A stretch of DNA of 64,000 nucleotides from Halalkalibacter hemicellulosilyticusJCM 9152 (GCF_000513115.1 NZ_BAUU01000010.1:62001-126000), one strand, 5' to 3'. Counted from the stretch's first letter, positions 11,678 through 21,444 are shown. Numbers and translations are program-made. Notes: a model not told the origin generated them from the letters alone.

Positions 11678-11835
11678 AGGACATTGAAAAAGCACAAGTT
11701 AACTTTTGTAGTAATTTAATAAGACTAGCAATAGCTTCACTCGTTGCGCGCTTGATACGATAAATCCACTCCTATCAAGCTTCTTAAAACAGGAAACCAA
11801 AAAAGTTGATAACCAAACTTTTTTAGTACCCCTCT
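11678..11835. repeat. Family B palindromic intergenic repeat, copy B2
   Basis: A degenerate full-length copy. It has the body agcttcactcgttgcgcg, the inner hairpin GCTTGATACGA / TATCAAGC around aatccac, and a terminal hairpin AAAAAGTT / AACTTTTTT near 11807-11827. It fills the gap between the decayed CPBP fragment and yunF. Confidence 0.65.
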
Positions 11836-11912
11836 TATGACTCGTTTGTTTTGAATAGGAATGGTATGATAGGATTATTCAATTTGTAAGTTTACATAGG
11901 AGGAGCATGACA

Positions 11913-12751
11913 ATGATTTATATTGGCCTTGCTGGTTGGGGAGACCACTATTCATTGTATAAAGGTGAGACAGGGGCAAAGCTGCAAACATATGCAGGGC
12001 ATTTTCCTATTGTTGAGTTAGATTCATCATTCTATGCGATTCAACCGAAACGGAATATGGAAAAGTGGGTAGCTGAAACTCCTGAGCGCTTTCAATTCAT
12101 CGTCAAGGCTTATCAAGGGATGACAGGTCACCAGAAGGGGACGGATCCTTATGAAACAAAAGAAGAAATGTTTGAGGCGTTTCGCTTGTCGATTGAACCA
12201 TTACAGAAAGCTGGCAAGTTAGCGATGGTGCTTTGTCAATTTCCGCCTTGGTTTGATTGTAAAAAGGAGCATGTTCAATATTTACGGTATATGAAGCAAG
12301 AGCTTCGCGATTTGCCTGCTGCTTTAGAGTTCCGTAATCAAACATGGTTTACACAAGAGATGAAAGATAAGACGTTAGCTTTTATGCGTCAAGAGAAGTG
12401 GATACATAGTATTTGTGATGAGCCACAAGCTGGAATTGGCTCCATTCCAACTGTTCTTGAAAGTACACAAAAGGAAAAGACGTTAATTCGTATGCATGGT
12501 CGTAATGTACATGGATGGAATGATCCTGGAAATGGGAAGTGGCGCGACGTTCGTTATTTGTATCGTTATCGAACAGAAGAACTAGAAGGGTGGCTCATTC
12601 TATGAAGCAAATCGACTCGAAGGATGTCTATGTCATATTTAATAATAACTCGGGTGGAGATGCAGCAGATAATGCGGCACAATTTATAGATATGCTACAT
12701 ATTGAGTATGAAGGGCTAGCACCAAGACAGCTTGATCTCTTTGGTGAGTAA
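11913..12751 (+). pseudogene. yunF: DUF72 protein YunF, split by a one-base deletion
   Basis: A DUF72 TIM-barrel-like protein (YunF), function unknown. The first frame (MIYIGLAGWGDHYSLYKGE ... RYRTEELEGWLIL) ends at a premature stop at 12603-12605. The second frame continues KQIDSKDVYVIFNNNSGG and DNAAQFIDMLH to 12751, the normal end of the family (N-N-x-x-G-G-x-A-x-x-N-A). A single missing base near 12585-12600 explains the break. The start at 11913 is at proper distance from taggaggag; the ATG at 11907 is too close. Given two similar lesions elsewhere, a sequence error is plausible. Adjacent to yunD as in B. subtilis. Confidence 0.85.
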
Positions 12752-12773
12752 TCGGTAAATTGGAGAGGGTAGA

Positions 12774-14141
12774 ATGAAAGAAAAACAAGTACGTCTTTTT
12801 CATACGAATGACATACATAGTGGATTCGAGTATTGGTCAGGCATGATTGCTCATATAAAAGCAAAGCGGGATTCTAATACATTGTATGTGGATATAGGTG
12901 ACCATGCAGATCGAAGTCACCCAATTACTGAGGCTTCGCTAGGGAAGGGGAATGTGGCCTTATTGAACGAAGCTGGGGTTGATTATGTAACTATTGGAAA
13001 TAACGAAGGAATCACATTTTCATTTAAACAGTTAAATGAGATGTATGATCAGGCTCATTTTCAAGTACTATTAGCCAACCTAGTTGATCAAGATGACCGA
13101 AGGCCTATTTGGTGTAAACCATATGATGTTTGTATATTAGAAAATGGTGTGAAGGTTGGTTTCATTGGTGTCACTGCACCATTCGAACTTTTTTATGGAC
13201 AGCTAGGTTGGAAGGTTCTCCCACCAATTGAAGCTATATTAAAATGGTTACCCATTGTACAAGAGGAAGCAGATGTAATTGTACTTCTATCTCATTTAGG
13301 ATTACGTTCGGATCGTAAGCTTGCAGAAAGCGTTGCTGGACTTGATGTGATTATAGGTGGACATACACATCATGTGCTAGAAGAAGGAGAAGTCATCAAT
13401 GAAACATTAATTGTACAAGCTGGAAAGCATGGTGCTTATCTAGGCGAGGTGAACCTTATCCTTGATGTTGATCAGCATACGATTGTTAGCAAACGCGCAT
13501 GTATTCATTCTAGTCAGAACCTGTTATCAACAGATGATAAGTCTGATACTTGTCTCAAGAGATTAGCAGAACAGGCACAGCAACAACTATTACAAGTTGT
13601 GACGACATTGCCGAACAGTTATGAAGTAAATTGGTTTGAGGAAACAGAAATTGTAACGAGACTATGTGAGGCATTAGCCAAATGGTGTGGACAGACCATA
13701 GGCATGATTAATGCGGGTGTTATTTTACATTCTTTAACAAGTGGTGATATTTCTAAGGCGGACATCTTAAGTGCTTGTCCCCACCCAATTAACCCATGTG
13801 TAGTTCAACTGTCAGGAAAGGCACTCAAAGAAGTGATTATACGTGGGGAATCAAATGAAATACAAAAATTAGCGCTGAAAGGATTTGGCTTCCGAGGGGA
13901 ACTACTAGGGAAAACAATCTTCACAGGATTATCGTATGACTGTGAGTTAGGCGAGGTTCATTCGATTGAAGTACTTGGAGAACCGTTAAAGGATCATGAC
14001 ATCTATTCCATTGCAACTTTGGATATGTACACCTTTGGCCATTTGTTCCCAGCCATTTCAGAAGCGAAGGAGAAAGTTTATTTCATGCCAGAAGTCTTAA
14101 GAGATGTATTTGAAGTAGCTTTGAAGGAAATTGGGTCTTAG
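12774..14141 (+). CDS. yunD: Metallophosphatase/5'-nucleotidase YunD
   Basis: A 455-residue two-domain protein. Residues 1-240 are a calcineurin-type metallophosphatase with the metal motifs FHTNDIHSGFE, DIGDHAD, GNNEG, LLSHLGLRSD and GGHTHH. The C-terminal part matches the 5'-nucleotidase substrate domain (NAGVILHSLTSGDISKADIL, then CPHPINPCVV). No signal peptide is seen, so it acts in the cytosol, unlike classical exported 5'-nucleotidases. It follows yunF closely and precedes yunC. Confidence 0.9.
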   Translation: MKEKQVRLFHTNDIHSGFEYWSGMIAHIKAKRDSNTLYVDIGDHADRSHPITEASLGKGNVALLNEAGVDYVTIGNNEGITFSFKQLNEMYDQAHFQVLLANLVDQDDRRPIWCKPYDVCILENGVKVGFIGVTAPFELFYGQLGWKVLPPIEAILKWLPIVQEEADVIVLLSHLGLRSDRKLAESVAGLDVIIGGHTHHVLEEGEVINETLIVQAGKHGAYLGEVNLILDVDQHTIVSKRACIHSSQNLLSTDDKSDTCLKRLAEQAQQQLLQVVTTLPNSYEVNWFEETEIVTRLCEALAKWCGQTIGMINAGVILHSLTSGDISKADILSACPHPINPCVVQLSGKALKEVIIRGESNEIQKLALKGFGFRGELLGKTIFTGLSYDCELGEVHSIEVLGEPLKDHDIYSIATLDMYTFGHLFPAISEAKEKVYFMPEVLRDVFEVALKEIGS

Positions 14142-14214
14142 TAATGCTCACATAAGAAGATGATCATTCATACCGTACTATAGAACGTTATATGAATGAA
14201 AGGATGTGGGTCTT

Positions 14215-14517
14215 GTGCTAGAGATGACACCCATTCAAATTAAAGATCAAACGTTTATTGCTGTAACGTTAAAGCTCCCTAAAACAAATTTCATGGCTGT
14301 GACGAATGATGTCGGATATATTATGTGTGGTGCATTAGATGTTGCTTTATTAAATGAAAAATTAAAAGATCGAAAAATTGTGGCCGGACGTGCTGTCGGA
14401 GTTCGAACAATTGAACAATTATTGGAAGCACCACTTGAATCTGTGACATCAGAAGCGGAGCAGCTTGGCATTACTATTGGTGAAATAGGGAGAGAAGCCC
14501 TATTAAAAATGAAATAA
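14215..14517 (+). CDS. yunC: Conserved protein YunC (DUF1805)
   Basis: A 100-residue protein with the family signature FMAVTNDVGYIMCGALDVAL and AGRAVGVRTIEQLLEAPLES. I prefer the GTG at 14215 because the ribosome site gaaaggatg is 8-10 bases upstream; the GTG at 14206 is too close to it. Function is unknown; the fold is a compact alpha/beta domain conserved in Bacilli. Confidence 0.88.
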   Translation: MLEMTPIQIKDQTFIAVTLKLPKTNFMAVTNDVGYIMCGALDVALLNEKLKDRKIVAGRAVGVRTIEQLLEAPLESVTSEAEQLGITIGEIGREALLKMK

Positions 14518-14527
14518 ATGTCGAATG

Positions 14528-14570
14528 GTGCAAGGAAATGGTTTTTTATTGTTATTTCCTTGCACTTTTC
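14528..14570 (+). terminator. Rho-independent terminator after yunC
   Basis: GTGCAAGGAAAT pairs perfectly with ATTTCCTTGCAC and is followed by TTTTCTTT. Confidence 0.88.
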
Positions 14571-14672
14571 TTTGATTTTCGTCAAATACTTTCATAAAAC
14601 TAAGGACGAGTAGACTAGAAATGATGTAAACTAAAGAATGAATAATGGTAAAATATAAAGGGGTAGTACATC

Positions 14673-15773
14673 ATGAGACTAGTTTCTACTCAGGCAGTGA
14701 CTGAAGGGGATATATTAGCAAAAACGATACATAATGATAGTGGACAGGTTCTCCTTCAAGAGGGCATTTCTTTGTCTAGTCGAATGATTGGTCGTTTACA
14801 TGAACTCGGTATTTCGTTTATATATATAAAGGATGATCGAACGGCTGATATTGAAATTGAAGAGGCGATACAACGAGAGACGAAACAAAATGCAATCAAA
14901 ACGATTAAAAGAGAATTTCGTGTCGTTTCAGAAAAATCGACATTAAACAAAGCGTTCAATAGTCCGCAGATGAATAAACATTTTAGTAAAGTTATTGATG
15001 AAATATTAAATGATTTAAACAGTCACCAACAAGCATTATCGATTTTATCTGATGTCATCACATATGATAACTACGTTTTTACTCATTCCTTAAATGTAAC
15101 GGTTTATACGCTAAGGCTTGCGCTTGAATTAAACTATAATGAGAAGCAGCTTAAAGAGATAGGACTTGGAGCGATCCTACATGATGTTGGGAAAATGATG
15201 ATCCCGTTAGAAATATTGAATAAGCCAGGTAAATTAACGGATGAAGAATTTAGTATGATTAAAGCCCATGCGAGTGAAGGCTTTGAGTATTTGCGTAAGC
15301 AACATGATGTGCCTTTGCTCGCTGCCCATTGTGCGTTTCAACATCATGAACGTCTTGATGGATCTGGATATCCACGAGGAATTCAACATAATGAAATACA
15401 CGAGTATGCAAAGGTGATTGCTATCGCAGATGTATTTGATGCCATTACATCACAACGAGTCTATCGTCACGCAATGCTACCAAATGAGGCATTAGAATTA
15501 TTGTACGCAGGAGCTGGTACTCAGTTTGACCAAAGTTTGGTTGAAGCTTTTAGGAGTGTAGTTGCATTGTATCCAGAAGGGCTTTCTGTTACGCTAAGTG
15601 ATGGTAGAGAAGGCATCGTTGTTAAGCAAAATCAAAGTTTAACGACGCATCCGATCGTACGTATTATAAGAGAAAATGGATGTGATCTTCAAGATTGTTA
15701 TGATCTGGATTTAGCGCAACAATTAGATGTGACGATTGTGAAGATCGAATCTATATTAGCAAACACTGTATAG
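14673..15773 (+). CDS. HD-GYP domain protein, likely cyclic-di-GMP phosphodiesterase
   Basis: A 366-residue soluble protein. The N-terminal 110 residues hold a short domain (ISFIYIKDDRTADIEIEEAI). From about residue 130 the HD-GYP domain shows THSLNVTVYTLRLAL, the metal motif GAILHDVGKMMIP, HHERLDGSGYPRG (the GYP motif) and IADVFDAITSQRVYR. Such proteins hydrolyse cyclic-di-GMP or related dinucleotides. The residues needed for activity appear intact. No transmembrane or receiver domain is present, so the input signal is unknown. It sits just upstream of thyA with a 15-base gap and could be co-transcribed. Confidence 0.88.
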   Translation: MRLVSTQAVTEGDILAKTIHNDSGQVLLQEGISLSSRMIGRLHELGISFIYIKDDRTADIEIEEAIQRETKQNAIKTIKREFRVVSEKSTLNKAFNSPQMNKHFSKVIDEILNDLNSHQQALSILSDVITYDNYVFTHSLNVTVYTLRLALELNYNEKQLKEIGLGAILHDVGKMMIPLEILNKPGKLTDEEFSMIKAHASEGFEYLRKQHDVPLLAAHCAFQHHERLDGSGYPRGIQHNEIHEYAKVIAIADVFDAITSQRVYRHAMLPNEALELLYAGAGTQFDQSLVEAFRSVVALYPEGLSVTLSDGREGIVVKQNQSLTTHPIVRIIRENGCDLQDCYDLDLAQQLDVTIVKIESILANTV

Positions 15774-15788
15774 TGAGGGGATCAAACG

Positions 15789-16583
15789 ATGGAGCAATAT
15801 TTAAATTTATGTAAGCATGTACTGGAAACAGGAAATGAAAAAACAGACCGAACTGGAACTGGTACAATTAGTACATTTGGCTACCAAATGAGGTTTGATT
15901 TAGATAAAGGTTTTCCGTTATTAACGACGAAAAAGTTGCACTTACGTTCCATCATTCACGAATTATTATGGTTTTTAAAGGGTGATACGAATATTGAGTA
16001 TTTACAGGAGCATGGTGTTCGAATATGGAATGAATGGGCGGATGAGAAAGGAAACTTAGGTCCTGTCTACGGGAAGCAATGGCGGTCATGGCAAGGAGCA
16101 AATGGCAAGACTGTAGATCAAATCAGTGAGGCCATTGACCAAATTAAAAATAACCCTGATTCAAGACGGATCATTGTTAACGCTTGGAATGTGGCTGAGA
16201 TTGATGAAATGGCATTGGCGCCTTGCCATTGTTTGTTTCAATTTTATGTGAATGATGGGAAGCTATCGTGTCAGCTATATCAACGAAGTGCAGATATCTT
16301 CTTAGGTGTACCATTTAATATTGCCTCATATGCTCTTTTGACGATGATGATGGCACAAGTTACTGGATTGAAACCTGGTGAATTTGTACATACATTTGGA
16401 GATGCACATATTTACTTAAATCATATAGAGCAAGTTAAATTGCAATTAACACGTGATGCACGGCCATTACCTAGAATGGAGATTAATCCAGAGAGAGAAT
16501 CTATTTTTGATTTTGAGTTTGAGGACTTTCAATTAGTTGGTTATGATCCACATCCGCATATTAAAGGAGCTGTTTCAGTATGA
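15789..16583 (+). CDS. thyA: Thymidylate synthase ThyA
   Basis: A 264-residue folate-dependent thymidylate synthase that makes dTMP from dUMP. The catalytic cysteine lies in [12 protein letters not shown], with the dUMP phosphate arginines in [11 protein letters not shown] and [19 protein letters not shown]. Length fits the short ThyB/E. coli-type enzyme. Its TGA overlaps the dfrA start (ATGA), coupling it to the enzyme that regenerates tetrahydrofolate. Confidence 0.97.
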   Translation: MEQYLNLCKHVLETGNEKTDRTGTGTISTFGYQMRFDLDKGFPLLTTKKLHLRSIIHELLWFLKGDTNIEYLQEHGVRIWNEWADEKGNLGPVYGKQWRSWQGANGKTVDQISEAIDQIKNNPDSRRIIVNAWNVAEIDEMALAPCHCLFQFYVNDGKLSCQLYQRSADIFLGVPFNIASYALLTMMMAQVTGLKPGEFVHTFGDAHIYLNHIEQVKLQLTRDARPLPRMEINPERESIFDFEFEDFQLVGYDPHPHIKGAVSV

Positions 16584-17068
16584 TTTCCTTTATTTTTGCA
16601 ATGGACCAAAATCGAGCAATCGGCTATCAAAATGACTTACCGTGGCACCTTCCTAATGATCTTGCCTTCTTTAAACGTGTGACGACAGGACATACAATCG
16701 TAATGGGGAGAAAAACGTATGAGTCCATTGGTCGTCCGTTACCTAAACGTCGAAACATCATCATTACTCGTAATGATGCGTTTGTAGCTCAAGGGTGTGA
16801 AGTGGTTCATACGAAAGAGGAGCTTCAACGACTGACAGCTCAAGAAGATGAAGTGTTTGTTATAGGAGGAACAGAAATCTTTACCCTTTTCTGGGATGCT
16901 GTTGATCGATTGTATGTCACATATATTGATGATACATTTAAAGCAGATACTTATTTCCCGAATATCGATCCCAAAGAGTGGCACTTGAAATCTACTGAAA
17001 AAGGTACGGTTGATGAAAAAAATAAACATCCTCATGAATTTCGAATATATGAGCGCATTCGCCATTAA
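16580..17068 (+). CDS. dfrA: Dihydrofolate reductase
   Basis: A 162-residue NADPH-dependent enzyme reducing dihydrofolate to tetrahydrofolate. The N-terminus [20 protein letters not shown] leads into [15 protein letters not shown], with the catalytic aspartate in PNDL; the NADPH motifs [13 protein letters not shown] and [11 protein letters not shown] follow. Overlaps thyA by four bases, forming the classical thyA-dfrA pair. Confidence 0.97.
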   Translation: MISFIFAMDQNRAIGYQNDLPWHLPNDLAFFKRVTTGHTIVMGRKTYESIGRPLPKRRNIIITRNDAFVAQGCEVVHTKEELQRLTAQEDEVFVIGGTEIFTLFWDAVDRLYVTYIDDTFKADTYFPNIDPKEWHLKSTEKGTVDEKNKHPHEFRIYERIRH

Positions 17069-17117
17069 GAATTTTTTTCATTGATTGGCTTTGTACTTAT
17101 TTTTTTATCAAGCTAGG

Positions 17118-17154
17118 CCCCCTTTTTGCATATAAATTATGCAAAGGGGGTTTT
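17118..17154 (+). terminator. Terminator of thyA-dfrA whose 3' arm is the yunB ribosome site
   Basis: CCCCCTTTTTGCATA pairs with TATGCAAAGGGGG (two T bulge) and TTTT follows. The right arm aaaggggg at 17143-17150 is also the only Shine-Dalgarno for the GTG start of yunB at 17159. Read-through transcripts would therefore have a masked yunB ribosome site. Confidence 0.75.
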
Positions 17155-17158
17155 GAGC

Positions 17159-17899
17159 GTGAGAGCACCAAGAAAAATACGACCAAGGACACGTAAAGGC
17201 CCACTGCCGTTTCGGTATGTCCTTCTTTTGTCTTTTGTTATTTTTATTATTTTAACCGTTCAAGGCCTTTGGATTGTAGATCAAGGGATTCGACCAACGC
17301 TCATTCATATAGCGACAACCGAGACAAAGGTCATTGCAACTAAAGCCATTAGTGATGCTGTTAATTCACGAATTACAGCTGAATTAAATCAGGAGGATTT
17401 ATTTATTCAGGAGTTTGGAGACGATGGAACGATTCGATCGATACAATTTAATACTCAAATTTATAACCAAGTCGTACAAGAATCGCAGCAGCTTGTTCAA
17501 AATCATTTAAAAGCAATTGAGAGAGGTGAGGTTTTCTTACCGAGTTATAATGATGAATTTGATGGAGAAGGTGGAATTGTTTACCGTATCCCGTTAGGTC
17601 AAGCGACTAAGAATGTGTTATTGGCTCAATTAGGACCGCAAATTCCTGTGCGCTTCTCAGCTATTGGAGATGTACAAACCGATTTGGATGCTCAAGTCAT
17701 TAATACAGGAATTAATAATACGACCATTCAAGTGAATTTTCATATAGAAGTTGATGTGAAAATTGTTATTCCATTTGCGACAAACACAGAGGCTGTTAGT
17801 ACGACGATTCCTATTGGTTTAGTGACAATTCCGGGAGAAGTTCCAGATGTATATTCAAGTGGAGGTGGACTTGTCATTCCATCTGATATTTCTAATTAG
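17159..17899 (+). CDS. yunB: Sporulation protein YunB
   Basis: A 246-residue protein with a basic N-terminus (RAPRKIRPRTRKGPLPFRY), one transmembrane helix at about residues 18-38 and an extracytoplasmic domain. The pattern IATTETKVIATKAISDAVN and IPLGLVTIPG is typical of YunB, a Bacillus sporulation protein of the mother-cell programme. The start is the GTG at 17159 after aaaggggg; the longer in-frame TTG at 17126 lies in the terminator stem. Neighbour of lytH, as in B. subtilis. Confidence 0.85.
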   Translation: MRAPRKIRPRTRKGPLPFRYVLLLSFVIFIILTVQGLWIVDQGIRPTLIHIATTETKVIATKAISDAVNSRITAELNQEDLFIQEFGDDGTIRSIQFNTQIYNQVVQESQQLVQNHLKAIERGEVFLPSYNDEFDGEGGIVYRIPLGQATKNVLLAQLGPQIPVRFSAIGDVQTDLDAQVINTGINNTTIQVNFHIEVDVKIVIPFATNTEAVSTTIPIGLVTIPGEVPDVYSSGGGLVIPSDISN

Positions 17900-17930
17900 T
17901 AATAATAGAAGAGGAGAATGTTTATTTTGG

Positions 17931-18113
17931 AGGCTGCTGAAAAGTACTAATCAACTTTTTCAGTACCTTTAATTTGAATAGTAACAATGACTTTGCTTTT
18001 TGCTTGCCAGATATGAGAAACCTAATCGTATCAAGCTTTTAAAAATGGGTCGGTTTCGTATATTTCTTAAAGGGCACCGAAAAAGTTAAAAACAAAACTT
18101 TTCGGTGCCCTTC
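17931..18113. repeat. Family B palindromic intergenic repeat, copy B3
   Basis: A full-length copy with a 5' hairpin (GCTGAAAAGT / ACTTTTTCAGT), a body (caatgactttgcttt...cgtatcaagctttt) and a strong 3' hairpin GGGCACCGAAAAAGTT / AAACTTTTCGGTGCCC at 18072-18110. It lies between convergent yunB and lytH and can terminate both. Confidence 0.75.
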
Positions 18114-18152
18114 TATTTTGACCTTTTGCTTCCTCGATTATAACCTGAATTC

Positions 18153-19151
18153 TTATCGATTACGTCGAGATTCTTTCTCCCAGCTTTTCAATGATGGATA
18201 AGGATCAAACGACCATTCGGTGTAACCGTTGTCTCGATACATACCATAGTGAAGGTGTGGAGGGAATTTCCCTTGGGTTCCTGGTTTTCCGTATCCAGAG
18301 CTTCCACAATAACCGATGACATCACCTGGAGCAACGACCTTCCCTTTTTCAATTTCTTTTTCAAAACCGCTTAAATGCGCATAGTAATGATACACATTAT
18401 TTAAGTCACGAATTCCAATTCTCCAACCGCCGAATTTATTCCAACCTTTTATCTCGACGATACCGTACGCGGTCGCTAAGATTGGCACGTTGTAATTGGC
18501 AAAAATGTCTGTTCCTTCGTGTATTCGCCTTCCTCCCCATCCTCTACGATCTCCCCATGTATTTTTATAACTATAATTGTGATGAAGGGGCATTGGGAAA
18601 GAATGATCATCAAGATCTAAAGTATCGAATTGTTGGTACACTTTTGCATGACCAAAGGGAATATTAACGGATTGTACACGGTTGTATCGCTCCCATAATG
18701 CAATTTTGAAATCAGATTCAGTGACACCGTACCCTTCTAAATAATGCGCAAATGTATAGAGTACGTCCTCATCATCTTGTCGATCAGCCTTCCCATCCCC
18801 ATTGCCATCAAGTCCGACGCCGTCAAAGAACTGTATAGAAATAGGGTTCGTATCTTGACGATTGGGGTTCGTAACACCAGACCATTCTTCCTCAGAAAAA
18901 TAAATGGCAATAAACCCATCCTCGTTAGGACGATCTTTTTGTGACCTTCTTAAGCCACGCTCAAATGTATCAACAGCTGCTAAGTAGTACCAAGGAACAT
19001 TTGTAATGGCTTCGGTTTTAACATATAAAGCCATTCGATTTTCATATATGTCCTCAGTGGACAAATCTTTTGTCTCTTTGGCAAGAACAGCTAGAGGGGA
19101 TGAAACGACAATAAAGCAGGTTATAACGAGAATATATTTTGCAATAGTCAT
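18153..19151 (-). CDS. lytH: Sporulation peptidoglycan endopeptidase LytH (M23 family)
   Basis: A 332-residue exported protein. A signal peptide covers residues 1-24 (ILVITCFIVVSSPLAVLA). The middle region (60-200) includes a run of acidic residues (DGNGDGKADRQDDED) resembling a calcium-binding loop. The C-terminal M23 peptidase shows the zinc ligands in HEGTDIFA and HLHYGMY. LytH of B. subtilis (YunA) is a sporulation-specific L-Ala-D-Glu endopeptidase that trims cortex peptides. Ribosome site aaaggagc is seven bases before the ATG. Confidence 0.9.
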   Translation of the reverse strand: MTIAKYILVITCFIVVSSPLAVLAKETKDLSTEDIYENRMALYVKTEAITNVPWYYLAAVDTFERGLRRSQKDRPNEDGFIAIYFSEEEWSGVTNPNRQDTNPISIQFFDGVGLDGNGDGKADRQDDEDVLYTFAHYLEGYGVTESDFKIALWERYNRVQSVNIPFGHAKVYQQFDTLDLDDHSFPMPLHHNYSYKNTWGDRRGWGGRRIHEGTDIFANYNVPILATAYGIVEIKGWNKFGGWRIGIRDLNNVYHYYAHLSGFEKEIEKGKVVAPGDVIGYCGSSGYGKPGTQGKFPPHLHYGMYRDNGYTEWSFDPYPSLKSWEKESRRNR

Positions 19152-19252
19152 ACAATGCTCCTTTCCTTGCCACTCTACTAGTCATTAGTGTGTTAAAATA
19201 ATGAAAAATCATCATAGTGAATCATTGGTAATTAGTTCACATCGTTTGGTCA

Positions 19253-19280
19253 TTTACGAAAAATCATGGTAAAGTATAAG
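19253..19280 (+). promoter_or_regulatory. Possible sigma-A promoter of lipA
   Basis: TTTACG at 19253-19258 and TATAAG at 19275-19280 are 16 bases apart, 38 bases upstream of the lipA start. The -35 box is weak. Confidence 0.4.
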
Positions 19281-19317
19281 ATATGAGAAATATGCAAGCT
19301 TGGATGGAGTGAATAGA

Positions 19318-20223
19318 ATGGCAAAGAAGGAAGAGCATCTTCGAAAGCCGGAATGGCTTAAAATAAAATTAAATACGAATGAATCCTATACAGGCTTGAA
19401 GAAAATGATGCGCGAAAAGAAATTACATACGGTTTGTGAAGAAGCGCGTTGTCCAAATATTCATGAATGCTGGGCAGTTCGTAAAACGGCGACATTTATG
19501 ATCTTAGGTGATATTTGTACTCGAGCTTGCCGCTTTTGTGCAGTGAAAACAGGTTTACCTACCGAGTTAGATTTACAGGAGCCAGAACGAGTTGCAGAGT
19601 CAGTTGAACAGATGGGGTTAAAACACGTCGTTATTACGGCGGTTGCACGTGATGATTTAAAAGATGGTGGGGCTGCTGTCTTTGCAGATACAGTACGGGC
19701 AATTCGAAAGCGTAATCCATTTTGTACGATTGAAGTATTACCGTCAGATATGCTCGGAAACTTTGACAGCTTAAGGACTTTAATGGATGCAAGGCCAAAT
19801 ATTATGAATCATAATATAGAAACAGTACGTAGGCTAACACCAAGAGTTCGTGCTCGTGCAACGTATGAGCGAACGTTAGAATTCTTAAAGCGTGCAAAGG
19901 AAATCCACGAAGATATCCCAACGAAATCAAGCTTAATGATCGGACTTGGTGAAACGAAGGAAGAAATTATTGAAACGATGGATGATCTTCGTGCAGTGGA
20001 TGTTGATATTATGACAATTGGTCAGTATTTACAACCTACTAAGAAGCATTTAAAAGTACAGAAGTATTATCATCCAGACGAATTTGCAGAGTTGAAAGAA
20101 ATAGCGCTTAGCAAAGGGTTCAGCCATTGTGAAGCAGGCCCTCTTGTCAGGTCATCCTATCATGCTGATGAACAAGTGAATGAAGCACAAGTACGTAAAG
20201 AAGCTATGAAGGTTCAAAACTAA
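19318..20223 (+). CDS. lipA: Lipoyl synthase LipA
   Basis: A 301-residue radical SAM enzyme that inserts sulfur at C6 and C8 of octanoyl groups on GcvH or the E2 subunits. It has the auxiliary-cluster cysteines in [14 protein letters not shown] and the radical SAM motif CTRACRFC, plus the late RSSYHA motif whose serine ligates the auxiliary cluster. The ATG at 19318 ([14 protein letters not shown]) is chosen over the TTG at 19300. It needs Fe-S clusters from the SUF system encoded in this window. Confidence 0.97.
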   Translation: MAKKEEHLRKPEWLKIKLNTNESYTGLKKMMREKKLHTVCEEARCPNIHECWAVRKTATFMILGDICTRACRFCAVKTGLPTELDLQEPERVAESVEQMGLKHVVITAVARDDLKDGGAAVFADTVRAIRKRNPFCTIEVLPSDMLGNFDSLRTLMDARPNIMNHNIETVRRLTPRVRARATYERTLEFLKRAKEIHEDIPTKSSLMIGLGETKEEIIETMDDLRAVDVDIMTIGQYLQPTKKHLKVQKYYHPDEFAELKEIALSKGFSHCEAGPLVRSSYHADEQVNEAQVRKEAMKVQN

Positions 20224-20227
20224 AGAG

Positions 20228-20266
20228 AAAAGAAGGGTTGTCCTGTAGCTGGACAACCCTTCTTTC
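20228..20266. terminator. Bidirectional terminator between lipA and yutC
   Basis: AAGAAGGGTTGTCC and GGACAACCCTTCTT form a perfect 14-bp stem with TTTC on the plus side and TCTTTT on the minus side. Confidence 0.92.
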
Positions 20267-20267
20267 G

Positions 20268-20843
20268 TTAATCAGCTTCTGCGTCGTAGTTGCCTTGAGG
20301 AGATTGCTTAAATAACTCAATGGTTTGTTCAATGGAGTCCTGAACGTTTGAATGAGCACTTAACCCTTGGAATCGCTCAATCTCATCAAAGTGGTGTTCA
20401 TTATCTGAAATATATACCTCATAATAATGAGGGACGATAGAGATAGCTGAACGTTTAACTTGATCTGCAGTCAGTTCTCGATCATCTGACGTCGCAGAAT
20501 ATGCAACGAGAGCGTATTGATCAGTGACAAGAGTTGCAGCTTCTTCAACATCGTTATTGGTTAAAACTAATCGTGTAATGCTATCTGAAAGCTTTTCACG
20601 ATTGACATAAATAATCTCTTGTTGCTGACCATTTGGTTCAACATCATGTTTGTTGTAACGAACATAGCTGTAATCGTTAAAATCGCCAACACTCATGCGG
20701 TTATAAGGTTGAGATCCATGGTTTTGTTGAGTTATTTCACGATCCATTTGAACACGTTGCATTGTTTGCGGATCATCGGCTAAGTGACAGCCTGAGAAGA
20801 TAAGTAGACATGCTATTAATAGTATGGTTTGTTTCGTTTTCAA
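20268..20843 (-). CDS. yutC: Sporulation lipoprotein YutC (YhcN/YlaJ family)
   Basis: A 191-residue lipoprotein with signal MKTKQTILLIACLLIFSGC and lipobox FSGC (Cys19). The body has the YhcN/YlaJ pattern: INREKLSDSITRLV-like text, DVEEAATLVTDQYALVAYSA and ADQVKRSAISIVPHYYEVYISD. Start is TTG at 20841-20843 with the ribosome site aaaggaggg eight bases upstream. YutC homologues are made during sporulation and influence spore germination. Converges on lipA as in B. subtilis. Confidence 0.85.
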   Translation of the reverse strand: MKTKQTILLIACLLIFSGCHLADDPQTMQRVQMDREITQQNHGSQPYNRMSVGDFNDYSYVRYNKHDVEPNGQQQEIIYVNREKLSDSITRLVLTNNDVEEAATLVTDQYALVAYSATSDDRELTADQVKRSAISIVPHYYEVYISDNEHHFDEIERFQGLSAHSNVQDSIEQTIELFKQSPQGNYDAEAD

Positions 20844-21126
20844 AACGATCCCTCCTTTAGTTTCAGAGTGCCCGATAAATGATTTTTTAAACGAAAAGGA
20901 TGAATGTCATTCTTAGAAGTAGGTGATGGAAAATACCAATTCAATCAAGGGTAGAGTATCGGCAACGTATGCTCAATATTTAGCTCATTTTTACTAAAGT
21001 AATAACTGCTCACGATGTCTCTGAGACAAGAAGTTAGGCATTTTCTTAGCTAAAAAAAGAGCTGGCTGTTGTCTTCGCTTTCATATGGTATAATTCAAAT
21101 CAGAGTGAAGGATTGAGGTGAAAAGT

Positions 21127-21444
21127 ATGGTTCGATTGCAAGGGCTACAATTTGAAGTCATTGAAGATGTAAAAAATGGTTGGAATGAAGAGGCCTTTAA
21201 GGAACGATACAGTGAAGTTTTAAATAAGTATGATTACATAGTTGGTGACTGGGGCTATAGTCAATTGAGGTTACGAGGTTTCTTTGAAGACAAACATAAG
21301 AAGTCGACATTTGATACAAAGATTAGCACACTCCCTGACTACTTGTATGAATATTGTAATTTCGGATGCGCTTATTTCGTGATTAAACGAGTGAAAGATA
21401 AAAGTAAGCCAAAGAAAAATAATGGCGCTGCAGTTTCTTCATAG
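21127..21444 (+). CDS. yutD: Conserved cytosolic protein YutD
   Basis: A 105-residue protein beginning MVRLQGLQFEVIEDVKNGWN, with YDYIVGDWGYSQLRLRGFFED and YCNFGCAYFVIKR, all typical of YutD. The start at 21127 follows gaggtg; the in-frame GTG at 21118 lies inside that site. A TATAAT at 21089-21094, about 30 bases upstream, is a likely -10 box. Function unknown; conserved in Firmicutes. Confidence 0.88.
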   Translation: MVRLQGLQFEVIEDVKNGWNEEAFKERYSEVLNKYDYIVGDWGYSQLRLRGFFEDKHKKSTFDTKISTLPDYLYEYCNFGCAYFVIKRVKDKSKPKKNNGAAVSS

